A stretch of DNA of 64,000 nt from Arenibacter palladensis (GTDB taxonomy: Bacteria; Bacteroidota; Bacteroidia; Flavobacteriales; Flavobacteriaceae): assembly GCF_900129275.1 (NCBI RefSeq), contig NZ_FQUX01000001.1:496001-560000 (forward strand), written 5' to 3'. Below are positions 15,199 through 24,030 of the stretch, in pieces. A program made the translations under genes and the position numbers. Below the pieces are notes generated by a model. It saw only the letters and a program-made list of their open reading frames with translations. It was not told the DNA's origin and made no database searches. Within the stretch, counting starts at the first letter, position 1. The number at the start of each line of letters is the position of its first letter.

Positions 15199-16302
15199 TT
15201 AGATAGCCTCGAACAATTTACCTGGGAGTGGTCTCACCACTCCCTTCATTTCCATATTCAATAGGGTAGAGGAAACCTTATATATGGGCAATTTACAATC
15301 CAATGCAATGTGGTCCAACATTTGTTTGCCCCCCTGTTGTAAATAGTCATAGATTTCCTTCTCCGTATCGTCCAACTCCACAAATAGTTGCTTTTGTATG
15401 GTAGCGGGCTCCTTTTCTTCCAATTTCCACCCCAACATATAGATCAAATCGGCGGCCGAAGTAAGCATTTGTGCTTTCTGCTGTTTAATGAGGTTATTGC
15501 ATCCACTGCTGTACTTATCCTGGGTTCTTCCAGGTACGGCAAAAACATCTCGATTATAACTGTTGGCAATATCTGCGGTAACCAGACTACCTCCCTTTTC
15601 AGCGGATTCCACTACAATGGTAGCTTCGCCCATACCCGCAATAATCCGATTTCGCTTTAAAAAATTTTCCCTATCAGGTTGACTAGTACTCCAAAACTCA
15701 GTGAAAAAGCCGCCGTTCCTATTTACATCGGGCACATATTTTTCATGCATTTTTGGATAAATCTGATTCAAACCATGGGCCAGGCATCCTATGGTCTGTA
15801 ACCCATGTTTTACTGCAGCCCTTTGTACACAAATATCCACCCCATAGGCAAACCCACTTACAATAATTGGATCTAAGGGTGCCAATTCCTCAATGAACTG
15901 CTCGCAAAATGCAGTGCCATAACTGGTAATATTTCTGGTCCCAACAATACTTATGATCCTCTGGCGGTTCAAATCTATATTCCCTTGGCTGAAAAGTAAA
16001 ATAGGGCTATCTATACAGTGTTTCAAATAAGCCGGATAGTTGTCCTCCATAAAATAATGAAGGTTTATTTCCCGACTCCTTATAAATTCATATTCCAATT
16101 CAGCGGCCTCCAAATGCTCCCTGTCCATAAGTCCTTTCAGGATCCCTGTACCAATGCCATCCAATTTTACCAAACGAGATATTTTTTCATCAAAAATTGC
16201 TGATGGACTCCCGCAACTGGATATTAATTTTTTTGCCGTTATGTCACCAATATTCGGTACGTTCTGCAACCGAAGAATAGCAATTATTTCATCTCTAGAC
16301 AT
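15199..16302 (-). CDS. dprA: DNA-processing protein DprA
   Basis: DprA loads RecA onto incoming single-stranded DNA during natural transformation. The 367-residue protein has an N-terminal helix-hairpin-helix-like part (IAILRLQNVPNIGDITAKKL), then the Rossmann-like core with VGTRNITSYG, SGFAYGVD, LAHGLNQIYP, RNRIIAGMGEATIVVESAE and KGGSLVTADIA. A C-terminal winged-helix domain (about 305-367) ends in KGVVRPLPGKLFEA. All core motifs are intact. It is divergent from the HU/SPOR gene. No other competence gene is visible nearby. Confidence 0.95.
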   Translation of the reverse strand: MSRDEIIAILRLQNVPNIGDITAKKLISSCGSPSAIFDEKISRLVKLDGIGTGILKGLMDREHLEAAELEYEFIRSREINLHYFMEDNYPAYLKHCIDSPILLFSQGNIDLNRQRIISIVGTRNITSYGTAFCEQFIEELAPLDPIIVSGFAYGVDICVQRAAVKHGLQTIGCLAHGLNQIYPKMHEKYVPDVNRNGGFFTEFWSTSQPDRENFLKRNRIIAGMGEATIVVESAEKGGSLVTADIANSYNRDVFAVPGRTQDKYSSGCNNLIKQQKAQMLTSAADLIYMLGWKLEEKEPATIQKQLFVELDDTEKEIYDYLQQGGKQMLDHIALDCKLPIYKVSSTLLNMEMKGVVRPLPGKLFEAI

Positions 16303-16371
16303 TTATGGAACCCGCTTAGTTGTTCACAAAATACACAAAATATAATGTTAATAAAAAGTTATGTGAAGAGT

Positions 16372-16401
16372 TTTGAACTTGTGTATTTTTTCTAATCTTT
16401 G
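16372..16401 (+). promoter_or_regulatory. Promoter of the HU/SPOR gene, near-leaderless
   Basis: TTTG (16372-16375), 17 bases, TAATCTTTG (16393-16401). The ATG is at 16407, only five bases after the final G, so transcription would start at or within a few bases of the initiation codon. Confidence 0.6.
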
Positions 16402-16406
16402 TCCCT

Positions 16407-17354
16407 ATGGGAACCGAACATTACATAGCGGAGCTGCTTTATAGATACAATTGTGTAATGGTGCCTGAATTCGGCGCTTTTTTGACACAGATGAAATCTG
16501 CCGTTATCAATGACGCTACAAATTCATTCTACCCTCCTTCGAAAGTAATATCCTTTAATGAACAACTGACTTCCAATGACGGATTGTTGGTATCCTATAT
16601 GGCCGATGCCGAAAAAATGTCCTACGAGGACATGCAGAAGCAAATAGCGGCAGTATCGCTAAAGTGGAAGAAACTTCTAAAGGAAGGACACAGATTGAAT
16701 TTACCCAACATAGGTGAATTGTGGTTGAACAAGGAAGGAAAAACACAGTTTCAGCCTTCTTATCAGGTAAATTACCTTACCTCCTCCTTTGGGTTATCTA
16801 CATTTGTATCTACCCCGATCTCTAGGGAAGTTTTAAAGGAGGAAGTGGTTGAACTAGAAGAAAAAATTCCATTTATGATAACCCCTGAGGCTAGGAAAGA
16901 ATCTACCCTTAGGCCTTATTTAAAATATGCAGCGGTAATATTATTGGCCATTGCCACAGGTTTTACCGGCTATCGACTTTATAACGATAAAATATACGAC
17001 CAGGAATTGGTAAGGCAGGAAGCAAATCAGCAAGTTTCCAAAAATATCCAGGAAGCTACCTTTTTCAATACTGCTCCCTTAGAATTACCTGCCGTATCCT
17101 TAAATGTCATCACCAACAAAAAAAGTGGTGTTCACCAAGTTATTGCCGGCGCTTTTAGAATACAAGAGAATGCCGAAAAGAAAGTCCTTCAACTTAAAGA
17201 AAAAGGATATGATGCCTCTTATCTAGGTGTTAACCAATATGGATTGCATATGGTAGCCTACGGTAGTTTTGACGATGCCAAGGAAGCATTAAATTATTTA
17301 AGGAAAATTAAACAGTCCGAATCGCCCGAAGCTTGGTTGCGATCTGTAAAATAA
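16407..17354 (+). CDS. HU-CCDC81 and SPOR domain membrane protein
   Basis: A 315-residue protein starting with two HU-like domains of the HU-CCDC81 type (about 1-70 and 75-135). Typical features are the N-terminal IAELLYRYNCVMVPEFGAFL and the LPNIGELWLNKEGK block. A single membrane helix follows (about 172-190, YAAVILLAIATGFTGY), then a periplasmic linker and a C-terminal SPOR domain (about 236-312: VIAGAFRIQENAEKK, with SYLGVNQYGLHMVAYGSF). SPOR domains bind denuded septal glycan, so the protein probably links a cytoplasmic HU-type module to cell-wall sites at division. The arrangement is typical for Bacteroidota; the ligand of the HU part is not known. Its promoter predicts an almost leaderless transcript. 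Confidence 0.9.
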   Translation: MGTEHYIAELLYRYNCVMVPEFGAFLTQMKSAVINDATNSFYPPSKVISFNEQLTSNDGLLVSYMADAEKMSYEDMQKQIAAVSLKWKKLLKEGHRLNLPNIGELWLNKEGKTQFQPSYQVNYLTSSFGLSTFVSTPISREVLKEEVVELEEKIPFMITPEARKESTLRPYLKYAAVILLAIATGFTGYRLYNDKIYDQELVRQEANQQVSKNIQEATFFNTAPLELPAVSLNVITNKKSGVHQVIAGAFRIQENAEKKVLQLKEKGYDASYLGVNQYGLHMVAYGSFDDAKEALNYLRKIKQSESPEAWLRSVK

Positions 17355-17389
17355 TTACCTCCCCACTTTTTAGCTTAACATTACCAATG

Positions 17390-17397
17390 TATCTTTG
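17390..17397 (+). promoter_or_regulatory. Promoter -7 box of the thioesterase gene
   Basis: TATCTTTG, exact TAnnTTTG match, 14 bases before the ATG at 17412, giving a leader of only about 8-10 bases. Confidence 0.6.
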
Positions 17398-17411
17398 CCC
17401 AAAAGAATTTT

Positions 17412-17924
17412 ATGGAGCCAAAGACGCCCAGTGAATCGCGCACCTTAATGACCGATATGGTCCTTCCTAGTGAAACCAACCCTTTGAACAATTTGTTTGG
17501 AGGTGAATTGTTGGCCCGTATGGACCGTGCCGCCAGTATAGCCGCCAGGCGACACAGCAGACGAATAACCGTTACTGCGTCCGTAAACCATGTAGCTTTT
17601 AACCAAGCTGTTCCTGTAGGAAGTGTTGTTACCGTAGAGGCAGCCGTTTCCAGAGCCTTCAGAACCTCCATGGAAGTATTTATAGATGTATGGATGGAAG
17701 ACCGCTTTAACGGCGAGAAATCCAAGGTAAACGAGGCTATCTACACTTTTGTGGCCGTAGACGATAGTGGAAAGCCTACTACTGTTCCAGAATTAAGGCC
17801 GGAGACCGACTTGGAGACACAGCGATTCGAAGCTGCCCTGCGCAGAAAGCAACTCAGTTTGGTGCTTGCCGGCAAGATGAAACCCAAAGATGCTACGGAG
17901 CTTAAGGCTTTGTTCTTGGATTAA
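17412..17924 (+). CDS. Acyl-CoA thioesterase (hotdog fold, YciA/BACH type)
   Basis: A 170-residue single-hotdog thioesterase that hydrolyses acyl-CoA. The signature is NPLNNLFGGELLARMDRAASIAARRHSRR read as successive parts: the loop NPLNNLFGG, the central helix with the catalytic aspartate (RMDRAAS), then ITVTASVNHVAFNQAV and VGSVVTVEAAVSRAFRTSM. A C-terminal helical tail (RFEAALRRKQLSLVL) is common in this subgroup. Chain-length preference is not evident. The 3' end overlaps the convergent aldo/keto reductase gene by four bases. Confidence 0.92.
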   Translation: MEPKTPSESRTLMTDMVLPSETNPLNNLFGGELLARMDRAASIAARRHSRRITVTASVNHVAFNQAVPVGSVVTVEAAVSRAFRTSMEVFIDVWMEDRFNGEKSKVNEAIYTFVAVDDSGKPTTVPELRPETDLETQRFEAALRRKQLSLVLAGKMKPKDATELKALFLD

Positions 17925-18763
17925 AAATCGAAATTATCGGGGTCGGGACCAAATCTTTTTCCGCGGTCCAAATTCTCTAATTTTTTGACATCTTCTGGAG
18001 CAAGTTCAAAGTCAAAAATATCCGCATTGGCTCTAATCCGATCCTTTTTGGCCGATTTTGGAATGGTGACCACCCCTTTTTGCAAATCCCAGCGCAATAC
18101 TATTTGGGCAATGGTCTTATTGTATTTTGCAGCTAGGCCCTTCATAACATCCAATTCAAAGATATGCCCCTGCATCAATGGGGACCAAGCTTCATACTGA
18201 ATGGTATTTTTGTTGCAAAAATCGATTAAATCCTGTTGTACCAAATAGGGATGAAATTCCATTTGGTTCACCATGGGGACGATTTCTACGGAAGTTAATA
18301 GATCTTCCAGATGGTGCTGCATAAAATTACTTACTCCTATGGCCCTCACCCCTTTATGCTTGTACAAATATTCCATTGCGCGCCAAGTTTCCTTATATTT
18401 TCCCTTTACTGGCCAATGTACCAAGAACAGATCAAGATAGTCCAAATTCAATCGCTTTAAACTGGACTCGTAGGCCTTAATAGTACTTTCATAGCCTTGA
18501 TCGCTATTCCACACCTTGCTCACCACAAATATATCCTTACGCTCAACTCCACTTTCCCTGATGCCTACACCTACACCCTCTTCATTCCCGTAGATCGAAG
18601 CCGTGTCTATATGTCGATATCCGTCCTGCAAGGCCCATTTTACGGCATTGGTCACTTCCTTTCCATCTTCGGACAAATAGACCCCTAAACCAAAATAGGG
18701 CATCTCCACGCCATTATGAAGCCTAAAAGTTCCTTTTAAATCCGTTAAATTTTTCAATTTCAA
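17921..18763 (-). CDS. Aldo/keto reductase
   Basis: A 280-residue NADPH-dependent oxidoreductase of the AKR5-like group (2,5-diketo-gluconate reductase or methylglyoxal reductase type). The catalytic tetrad is complete: Asp53 (HIDTASIYGNE), Tyr58, Lys83 (VVSKVWN) and His116 (LVHWPVKGKY). IPKSAKKDRIRAN near the C terminus is the cofactor-phosphate-binding segment. The physiological substrate cannot be read from the sequence. It is the last gene of a minus-strand series, six bases after the EnvC-like gene, and its end overlaps the convergent thioesterase gene. Confidence 0.93.
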   Translation of the reverse strand: MKLKNLTDLKGTFRLHNGVEMPYFGLGVYLSEDGKEVTNAVKWALQDGYRHIDTASIYGNEEGVGVGIRESGVERKDIFVVSKVWNSDQGYESTIKAYESSLKRLNLDYLDLFLVHWPVKGKYKETWRAMEYLYKHKGVRAIGVSNFMQHHLEDLLTSVEIVPMVNQMEFHPYLVQQDLIDFCNKNTIQYEAWSPLMQGHIFELDVMKGLAAKYNKTIAQIVLRWDLQKGVVTIPKSAKKDRIRANADIFDFELAPEDVKKLENLDRGKRFGPDPDNFDF

Positions 18764-18769
18764 AATATT

Positions 18770-20014
18770 TTATAGTTGATAAATCCATTCCTCAGGATTA
18801 AGGCGGGTAGTATCCTTGTAAAGATAAAATTTCAATTGGGTGGTGCCGCTGGATTTACTGGTGTAAATATCCCCTAAATCCGACTTGGTGTTTACCTTAT
18901 CCCCTTTCTTTACGTAAACTCTGGAAAGATTGTAATAGGTACTTATATAGTTTCCATGTTTAATCTGCACTCCCTTATTCCCTCCTGGAACAGAGAGTAT
19001 GGCAATAACTTCACCTTCAAAGATAGCCCTTGCCTTGGATCCTTCGTCCGTGGCAATAATCACCCCATTACTTTCGTGTTTTATACCTGGATAAACGGCA
19101 TCATTATAGACCCCAAACCCCTGTCTTTTAATTCCTTTTTCCACAGGCCAGATCAATTTTCCCTTGTTGGCCGAGAAATTATTGGCCACTATAGTCGCTT
19201 CGGGAGTTAATACAAACTTACTGCTACTTGTTGCAGTAGTACTGGAAGATTTACTTGCCTCTCTGTTGGAAGCGGCAATAGCGCTACGTATCAATCTTTC
19301 TATTTGTTCATCTATCCTCTTGGCCTCCTTCTTTTTATTTTCAATGGCCGCAGCATATTTGCTTTCGTTCTTCCTTATGCTCTTGAGCAATTCCTTTTGG
19401 GACTGGATTTCCTTGTACAGCTGATTTTTGATCTGGGTATTTTCCGCCACAAGCTTGTCCTTCTCCTTACGCTGTTCGGAAAGGTCTTTGTTCAATTGGG
19501 TTAGCTCTTCCGTTTTGGCCACAATTTGCTCCCCCTGCTCTTTTCTGTATTGGGTATACTGCTTCATATACTGAAACCGCTTAAAAGCCTGTAGGAAATT
19601 CTCAGAGGACAAGAGAAACATTAACCTGCTTTGTCTGGATTTATTCTGATAGGACTTTTGGATCATATTCCCGTATTCTTCCTTCAAAAAAGCAAGATCG
19701 TTACGCAGTTTTCCAATGTTCCTAACATTGGTATTTATCTGCCTATTAAGTAAATTGGACTGTTGATTGGTAACCCTGATCAACTGTTGGCGAACATTGA
19801 TTTTTTGATCCATGGCCTCCATCTGTTCCAAGACATTTCCCTTTTCCTTTTTTTCTGCGAACAATAACCGGTTAATTTCCGATATTTCCTTTTGGAGTTG
19901 CTCCCGCTTGGATTCCAATGCCTTCTGTTCATTGGTTTGGGCCATGGTAAAATAGCCCCAATGAAAGAACATAACAAAAAGAAAATAAACTATATACGAG
20001 TGATTACTTCTCAT
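18770..20014 (-). CDS. EnvC-like coiled-coil protein with degenerate LytM (M23) domain
   Basis: A 414-residue periplasmic protein: an N-terminal hydrophobic signal ending near MAQ (25), long coiled coils (about 27-120 and 150-240, rich in E, K, Q), and a C-terminal LytM domain (about 285-414). The domain lacks the zinc ligands of active M23 peptidases. The first site reads HESNGVII with no aspartate at the expected place, the YAHL-type His is Asn (STYYNLS), and HLHFEL is QLKFYL. This is the pattern of EnvC, which does not cut peptidoglycan but activates N-acetylmuramoyl-L-alanine amidases at the septum. It sits one base after the DUF4292 gene. Confidence 0.92.
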   Translation of the reverse strand: MRSNHSYIVYFLFVMFFHWGYFTMAQTNEQKALESKREQLQKEISEINRLLFAEKKEKGNVLEQMEAMDQKINVRQQLIRVTNQQSNLLNRQINTNVRNIGKLRNDLAFLKEEYGNMIQKSYQNKSRQSRLMFLLSSENFLQAFKRFQYMKQYTQYRKEQGEQIVAKTEELTQLNKDLSEQRKEKDKLVAENTQIKNQLYKEIQSQKELLKSIRKNESKYAAAIENKKKEAKRIDEQIERLIRSAIAASNREASKSSSTTATSSSKFVLTPEATIVANNFSANKGKLIWPVEKGIKRQGFGVYNDAVYPGIKHESNGVIIATDEGSKARAIFEGEVIAILSVPGGNKGVQIKHGNYISTYYNLSRVYVKKGDKVNTKSDLGDIYTSKSSGTTQLKFYLYKDTTRLNPEEWIYQL

Positions 20015-20015
20015 A

Positions 20016-20801
20016 TTAATTTAAAACTATTTCTTTGAAACCATTTGGTATATTATATGGAAAGTTTAACGCCCTATTAAACTCCATATTCCTAAACTCT
20101 ACCGTAATATTATTGGTATTGTCCCCATCTACCGCCAAAATATCTATCTCTCCGGGCAAAATCCATTTATTGACTTTTTGATAGTTTTTATAGTTGATTT
20201 CCAGCAATCGTTTCTCCCAAGGTTGCGACAATTGTTGGGCAGCCATTTTATAATTCAAGGGCTCGATTTGAAACAATATTTTAAATAGCTCTCCGGCCTT
20301 TTTTGGTTTCAATTGATAGTTGTCGTTGGCGATTTCCACCATATACTTTTCATCCCGTAAATCGAAAAGGGGCTCTCCCAAAAGAAGGTTTTGTACTTTT
20401 TCAAAATTAAGGTCGGTTCCCAAAAGTTGACTCAAATAGGAGAAGTTACCGTCAAAATATTCATTATCCAACTTGTTATAAAACGATACCCTGTCTGGAG
20501 TAATGTAGGCTTTTACGATTCCTAAGGGCGCACTTAGCCAAATGGCCTTGTCTTTTTCCATCCTAAAACTAACACTTACGCTTTGTGTGCTCTCCCCGTC
20601 TGAATAATCTATCCTCATTTTTCCACTTAGGGTTTTAAAATTAAAATGGGAGTAATAGTGGTTTCTTATGACCGCCTTTGCGGTCATATTTTCATCCACA
20701 GTACCGCTTTTAATTACGCTTGTAGACTTACATGAAAACACCAATACCACAAAAATGCCAAGTAGAGACCATTTTTGAAGTCTTTTAAAACTGTATACCA
20801 T
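20016..20801 (-). CDS. DUF4292 lipoprotein
   Basis: A 261-residue lipoprotein (lipobox VFSC, Cys24) of the DUF4292 family. The body is beta-rich with segments such as HFNFKTLSGKMRIDYSDG, VSVSFRMEKDKAIWLSAPLG and VKAYITPDRVSFYNKLDNEY, a pattern that recalls the LolA/LolB half-barrel fold that carries lipids or lipoproteins. That resemblance is my inference from strand layout. It is between a TPR protein and an EnvC-like protein in a tightly packed operon (four-base and one-base gaps), which points to a cell-envelope role. Confidence 0.88.
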   Translation of the reverse strand: MVYSFKRLQKWSLLGIFVVLVFSCKSTSVIKSGTVDENMTAKAVIRNHYYSHFNFKTLSGKMRIDYSDGESTQSVSVSFRMEKDKAIWLSAPLGIVKAYITPDRVSFYNKLDNEYFDGNFSYLSQLLGTDLNFEKVQNLLLGEPLFDLRDEKYMVEIANDNYQLKPKKAGELFKILFQIEPLNYKMAAQQLSQPWEKRLLEINYKNYQKVNKWILPGEIDILAVDGDNTNNITVEFRNMEFNRALNFPYNIPNGFKEIVLN

Positions 20802-20805
20802 AGAT

Positions 20806-21738
20806 TTACGACCCGGATTTTAATTTACTAAGATACATATTTGCTTTGGAAGAATTTCCTAAAGCATTGTTAGCATCCACTAATTCTTTGTATATCTTAT
20901 TGGCAAGATCCATATCGTCCAATAAATAATCCAATCCCGACTCCAAGGCCATAATGGCTTCTTTATGTTTCTTCACCTTATTTAAACTAAGTCCGTATGC
21001 GTAATAAAAATAGGGTTGTGCCGGGAAATTCTCTAAGGCCTCCTCACTAACGGAAGCTGCATTTTTAAAGTCGCTCTTTGCCAAATAATCAGAAATCTTG
21101 GACATAAAATTATCCATAGGGCTTTGCTTTTTCACCTCTACTATTATTGTATCCTCTTTAATTTCAGTGTTTTCCCTTGTCTTAATGGAGTTATTGATTC
21201 TTGAGCTTAGCTCCTTGGAAAAAGTTGAAATTTTCATACCATTCAGTATTTTTAAGGCGCTATCATAATTTTCCTGACTGAAATAAATCAAAGCCAAATT
21301 TTCTTGGAGTTGTACGTTATTGTAAGGTATCTTATCCCTCACTACGTCCAGTCCCAAGCCTTGCCGTTGCGTTATATCCACCAAAGTATTCAACACCCAA
21401 TAATTAGCCGGTCTGGCATTCAAGGCCGAAATACCATATTGCTGTGCCAAAACTATTTGTTTGGAAGCCAAATAGGCCTTGGCCAGTTCATGGTCCAATG
21501 TAGTATTGTTAGGGTCCAGTCGTTTGCATTCCAAGAAAAGGTTTATAGCCCTATCGTAGTTTTCAATCCCCTTTTGCTTTAAGGCTTCAAAGAATTTTTC
21601 CTGAAACTCATCGGTATATTCCTCTAAAAAAACCTCGGCACTCTCTTCTTCTTTAATTTCATTTTCTTGGGCACAACCAAGCCTAGGGATCAAAACCAGC
21701 CCCAATGCCAAAATAAACATGTATCCCTTCCTTCTCAT
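20806..21738 (-). CDS. Secreted/periplasmic TPR protein
   Basis: The start is placed at 21738 so that the product begins with a signal peptide (MRRKGYMFILALGLVLIPRLGCAQ) and has 310 residues. An in-frame ATG at 21825 would bury this signal behind 29 residues. The mature protein is made of tetratricopeptide-like helices: FEALKQKGIENYDRAINLFL, TTLDHELAKAYLASK, NLALIYFSQENYDSALKIL and FYYAYGLSLNKVKKHKEAI. Such proteins usually act as scaffolds. It stands four bases before DUF4292 and in the same operon as EnvC-like and dut genes. The exact partner is unknown. Confidence 0.88.
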   Translation of the reverse strand: MRRKGYMFILALGLVLIPRLGCAQENEIKEEESAEVFLEEYTDEFQEKFFEALKQKGIENYDRAINLFLECKRLDPNNTTLDHELAKAYLASKQIVLAQQYGISALNARPANYWVLNTLVDITQRQGLGLDVVRDKIPYNNVQLQENLALIYFSQENYDSALKILNGMKISTFSKELSSRINNSIKTRENTEIKEDTIIVEVKKQSPMDNFMSKISDYLAKSDFKNAASVSEEALENFPAQPYFYYAYGLSLNKVKKHKEAIMALESGLDYLLDDMDLANKIYKELVDANNALGNSSKANMYLSKLKSGS

Positions 21739-21898
21739 ATCAAAAATCTCCCTTAAGGAAAACAGACTAAAACCAACATTGAATCGCACCAAAATTACTT
21801 TTATTCCAACAGTTTCCTTTCCCAAAATATATTGACAAGCAAAAAACCATCGTAAAATTAGTGATAATGCCAGAGCCCACCCGGTTTGTACCTAGGTT

Positions 21899-22333
21899 TT
21901 ATTTTAGCCCTGTACTGCCAAAACCTCCCTCGCCCCTTGAGGTTTCTGAAAGCTGCTCTACCAAGTCCCACTCCGCCCTTTCATGTTTGGCAATGACCAA
22001 TTGGGCTATGCGCTCCCCATTTTCTATGGTGAAAGCCTCTGTGGAAAGATTTATCAATATAACCCCTACTTCCCCCCTGTAATCAGCATCAACCGTGCCA
22101 GGAGCATTTAGAACAGTAATTCCCTTTTTCGCCGCCAGCCCGCTACGAGGCCTAACCTGTGCCTCATAACCTATTGGAAGCTCCAAGAATAGACCAGTCT
22201 TTACAATAGTTCTTTCCATGGGTTGCAATACAACCGATTCTATAAGATTGGCCCTAAGATCCATCCCGGCAGAAGCCAAGGTCTCGTAGTTAGGTAAGGG
22301 ATGGACCGATTTATTGATGATTTTTATAGTCAT
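21899..22333 (-). CDS. dut: Deoxyuridine 5'-triphosphate nucleotidohydrolase
   Basis: dUTPase cleaves dUTP to dUMP and pyrophosphate, preventing uracil incorporation and feeding dTMP synthesis. The trimeric-type protein is 144 residues. All five motifs are present: [32 protein letters not shown] with the catalytic aspartate, GERIAQLVI and the C-terminal [10 protein letters not shown] that closes over the active site. Its ATG overlaps the stop of the upstream flippase gene by four bases, so the two are translationally coupled. Confidence 0.97.
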   Translation of the reverse strand: MTIKIINKSVHPLPNYETLASAGMDLRANLIESVVLQPMERTIVKTGLFLELPIGYEAQVRPRSGLAAKKGITVLNAPGTVDADYRGEVGVILINLSTEAFTIENGERIAQLVIAKHERAEWDLVEQLSETSRGEGGFGSTGLK

Positions 22334-23793
22334 TTTCTTAGAAATATTTGTTTTAATTTATCACTTTCAAGCCTATATACCATGCCCAAAAATATAATGA
22401 ATAATATACTGCCAATAATCAAATTACGATTGAAAGCATAAAAAGATAGCATGGAAAATGAGATGGAAACCACTAGGTAAAAAACTATCTTTCTGTGGTT
22501 GTATGGTATTGGGTAATACATTCTGCCAAAAAAGAAAGAAAGTATTACCATAGAGGCATAAGCTACCAAGGTAGCCACGGCGGAGGCTACATACCCAAAA
22601 TAGGGGATAAAGGCAAAATTGATAATTATGGTCAGCACAGCACCGATAAGGGAGATATAAGCCCCAAATTTTGTGCGGTCCGTTACCTTATACCATACCG
22701 AAAGATTGTGATAGATTCCCAAACAAAAGCTGGCCAAAATAATAATGGGTACTACAGACATGGCCTCCCAATAATCCGAATTGGGAACAATAAATAGTTT
22801 AAGGACATCTGCATAGACCACAACCGAAAGTAAAATAACGCTTCCTAGGATTACAAAATAATTTGTAATTTGTGCATATGCCCTTTGTGGGTTATCACTT
22901 TTGGAGTGACTAAAGAAGAAGGGTTCTATGCCCATCCTAAATGCCGTTGCAAATAGGGTCATGAATAAGGTAAGCTTGTAGCAGGCAGAATATTTACCAA
23001 TCTCACTCTCGGCAATATCATCTGGTAAGAGCCAATCCAACATAATCCGATCAAACACTTCATTGATGGTAAATGCAATACCAGCCACTAGAACAGGAGC
23101 AGCGTATTTCATCATGTTGGTCCATATAAATCTATCGAATACGTAAGGCCTTCTTAAATAGAGTCGCAACATCAAAAGGAGGGTTATGCCACTCGCAATC
23201 AACATTGAGATGAATATGTAGGAGATTTCAAAGTTAGGCTTGTATAGGCCGCTTAAAAACGCATTTGGATTGCTTTCCGCCAGAATTGGAAGAATCAATA
23301 AGAAAAAACAATTCAAGCCTAGGTTGATTACCACATTGGCAATCTTGACCAGTGCATAGCGCATCGGCTTTTCGTTGGCCCTAAGCCAGGAAAATGGAAT
23401 GATAACCAAAGCATCCAAAACGAGAATCAATATGGCATAAGTGATAAACTGCGGATCTATATCACTTATTGATGAAATAGCCCCTTTAAATATAAAAGCT
23501 AGGAGCATAAAAATAAAGGAAGAAACCCCAATGGAAATCAAGGAAGTGGTAACAACTGTTTTCTTATTAAGGGATGTATCGTTGTAAAAACGAAAAAATG
23601 CCGTTTCCATACCATATGCCAGTAACACATTAAAAATAGCAAACCAGGCAAAAATAATGGAAACCTCCCCATATCCATCGGTGGGCAGGACAGTGACATA
23701 TAAAGGCGTTAAAAGAAACGATAGCATCCGGGGCAAGACCGTAGCTAAGCCATAGATAAACGTCTGTTTAAATAGTTTTTTAAGTGGATTCAA
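22330..23793 (-). CDS. Polysaccharide/oligosaccharide flippase (MOP superfamily)
   Basis: A 487-residue integral membrane protein with about 12-14 helices, starting with the short basic segment [24 protein letters not shown] read as a cytoplasmic lead into the first helix. It belongs to the Wzx/MATE-like MOP superfamily that moves lipid-linked sugars across the inner membrane. Supporting parts are the [18 protein letters not shown] loop and [11 protein letters not shown] after helix 7. It is upstream of and overlaps dut, away from the polysaccharide cluster at 52-64 kb. Conserved linkage with dut suggests a housekeeping envelope substrate rather than that cluster. Substrate is unknown. Confidence 0.88.
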   Translation of the reverse strand: MNPLKKLFKQTFIYGLATVLPRMLSFLLTPLYVTVLPTDGYGEVSIIFAWFAIFNVLLAYGMETAFFRFYNDTSLNKKTVVTTSLISIGVSSFIFMLLAFIFKGAISSISDIDPQFITYAILILVLDALVIIPFSWLRANEKPMRYALVKIANVVINLGLNCFFLLILPILAESNPNAFLSGLYKPNFEISYIFISMLIASGITLLLMLRLYLRRPYVFDRFIWTNMMKYAAPVLVAGIAFTINEVFDRIMLDWLLPDDIAESEIGKYSACYKLTLFMTLFATAFRMGIEPFFFSHSKSDNPQRAYAQITNYFVILGSVILLSVVVYADVLKLFIVPNSDYWEAMSVVPIIILASFCLGIYHNLSVWYKVTDRTKFGAYISLIGAVLTIIINFAFIPYFGYVASAVATLVAYASMVILSFFFGRMYYPIPYNHRKIVFYLVVSISFSMLSFYAFNRNLIIGSILFIIFLGMVYRLESDKLKQIFLRK

Positions 23794-23888
23794 AGAAATC
23801 TATGAATTAGCTTTAAAATTAGGCATTTAATCGATGCGGGCAAAGTTAGTAAATTAGCTTATGCGACAAATAACTCCATAAATATAAA

Positions 23889-23910
23889 AACCCCACCATA
23901 ATGTGGGGTT
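23889..23910 (-). terminator. Intrinsic terminator after the atp operon
   Basis: AACCCCAC, six-base loop, GTGGGGTT, with A- and T-rich flanks on both sides. It lies about 110 bases past the atpG stop. Confidence 0.75.
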
Positions 23911-23949
23911 ATATATTTTGAAACCTATCAATATTGACAGGACTATTAT

Positions 23950-24030
23950 TTGAAATTTGGCTTCGCCTAATTGTTCAACGCTTATGCTTAGTTGAAATTT
24001 GGCTCCGCTATCGCTACGCCTAATTATTCA
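23950..24030. repeat. Imperfect tandem duplication at the 3' end of atpG
   Basis: Two direct copies: 23950-23977 and 23992-24030. Both begin TTGAAATTTGGCT and end CGCCTAATT(G/A)TTCA. The second copy carries about 11 extra bases in the middle and contains the atpG stop codon, so the first copy is a duplicated stop region in the trailer. Confidence 0.7.
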
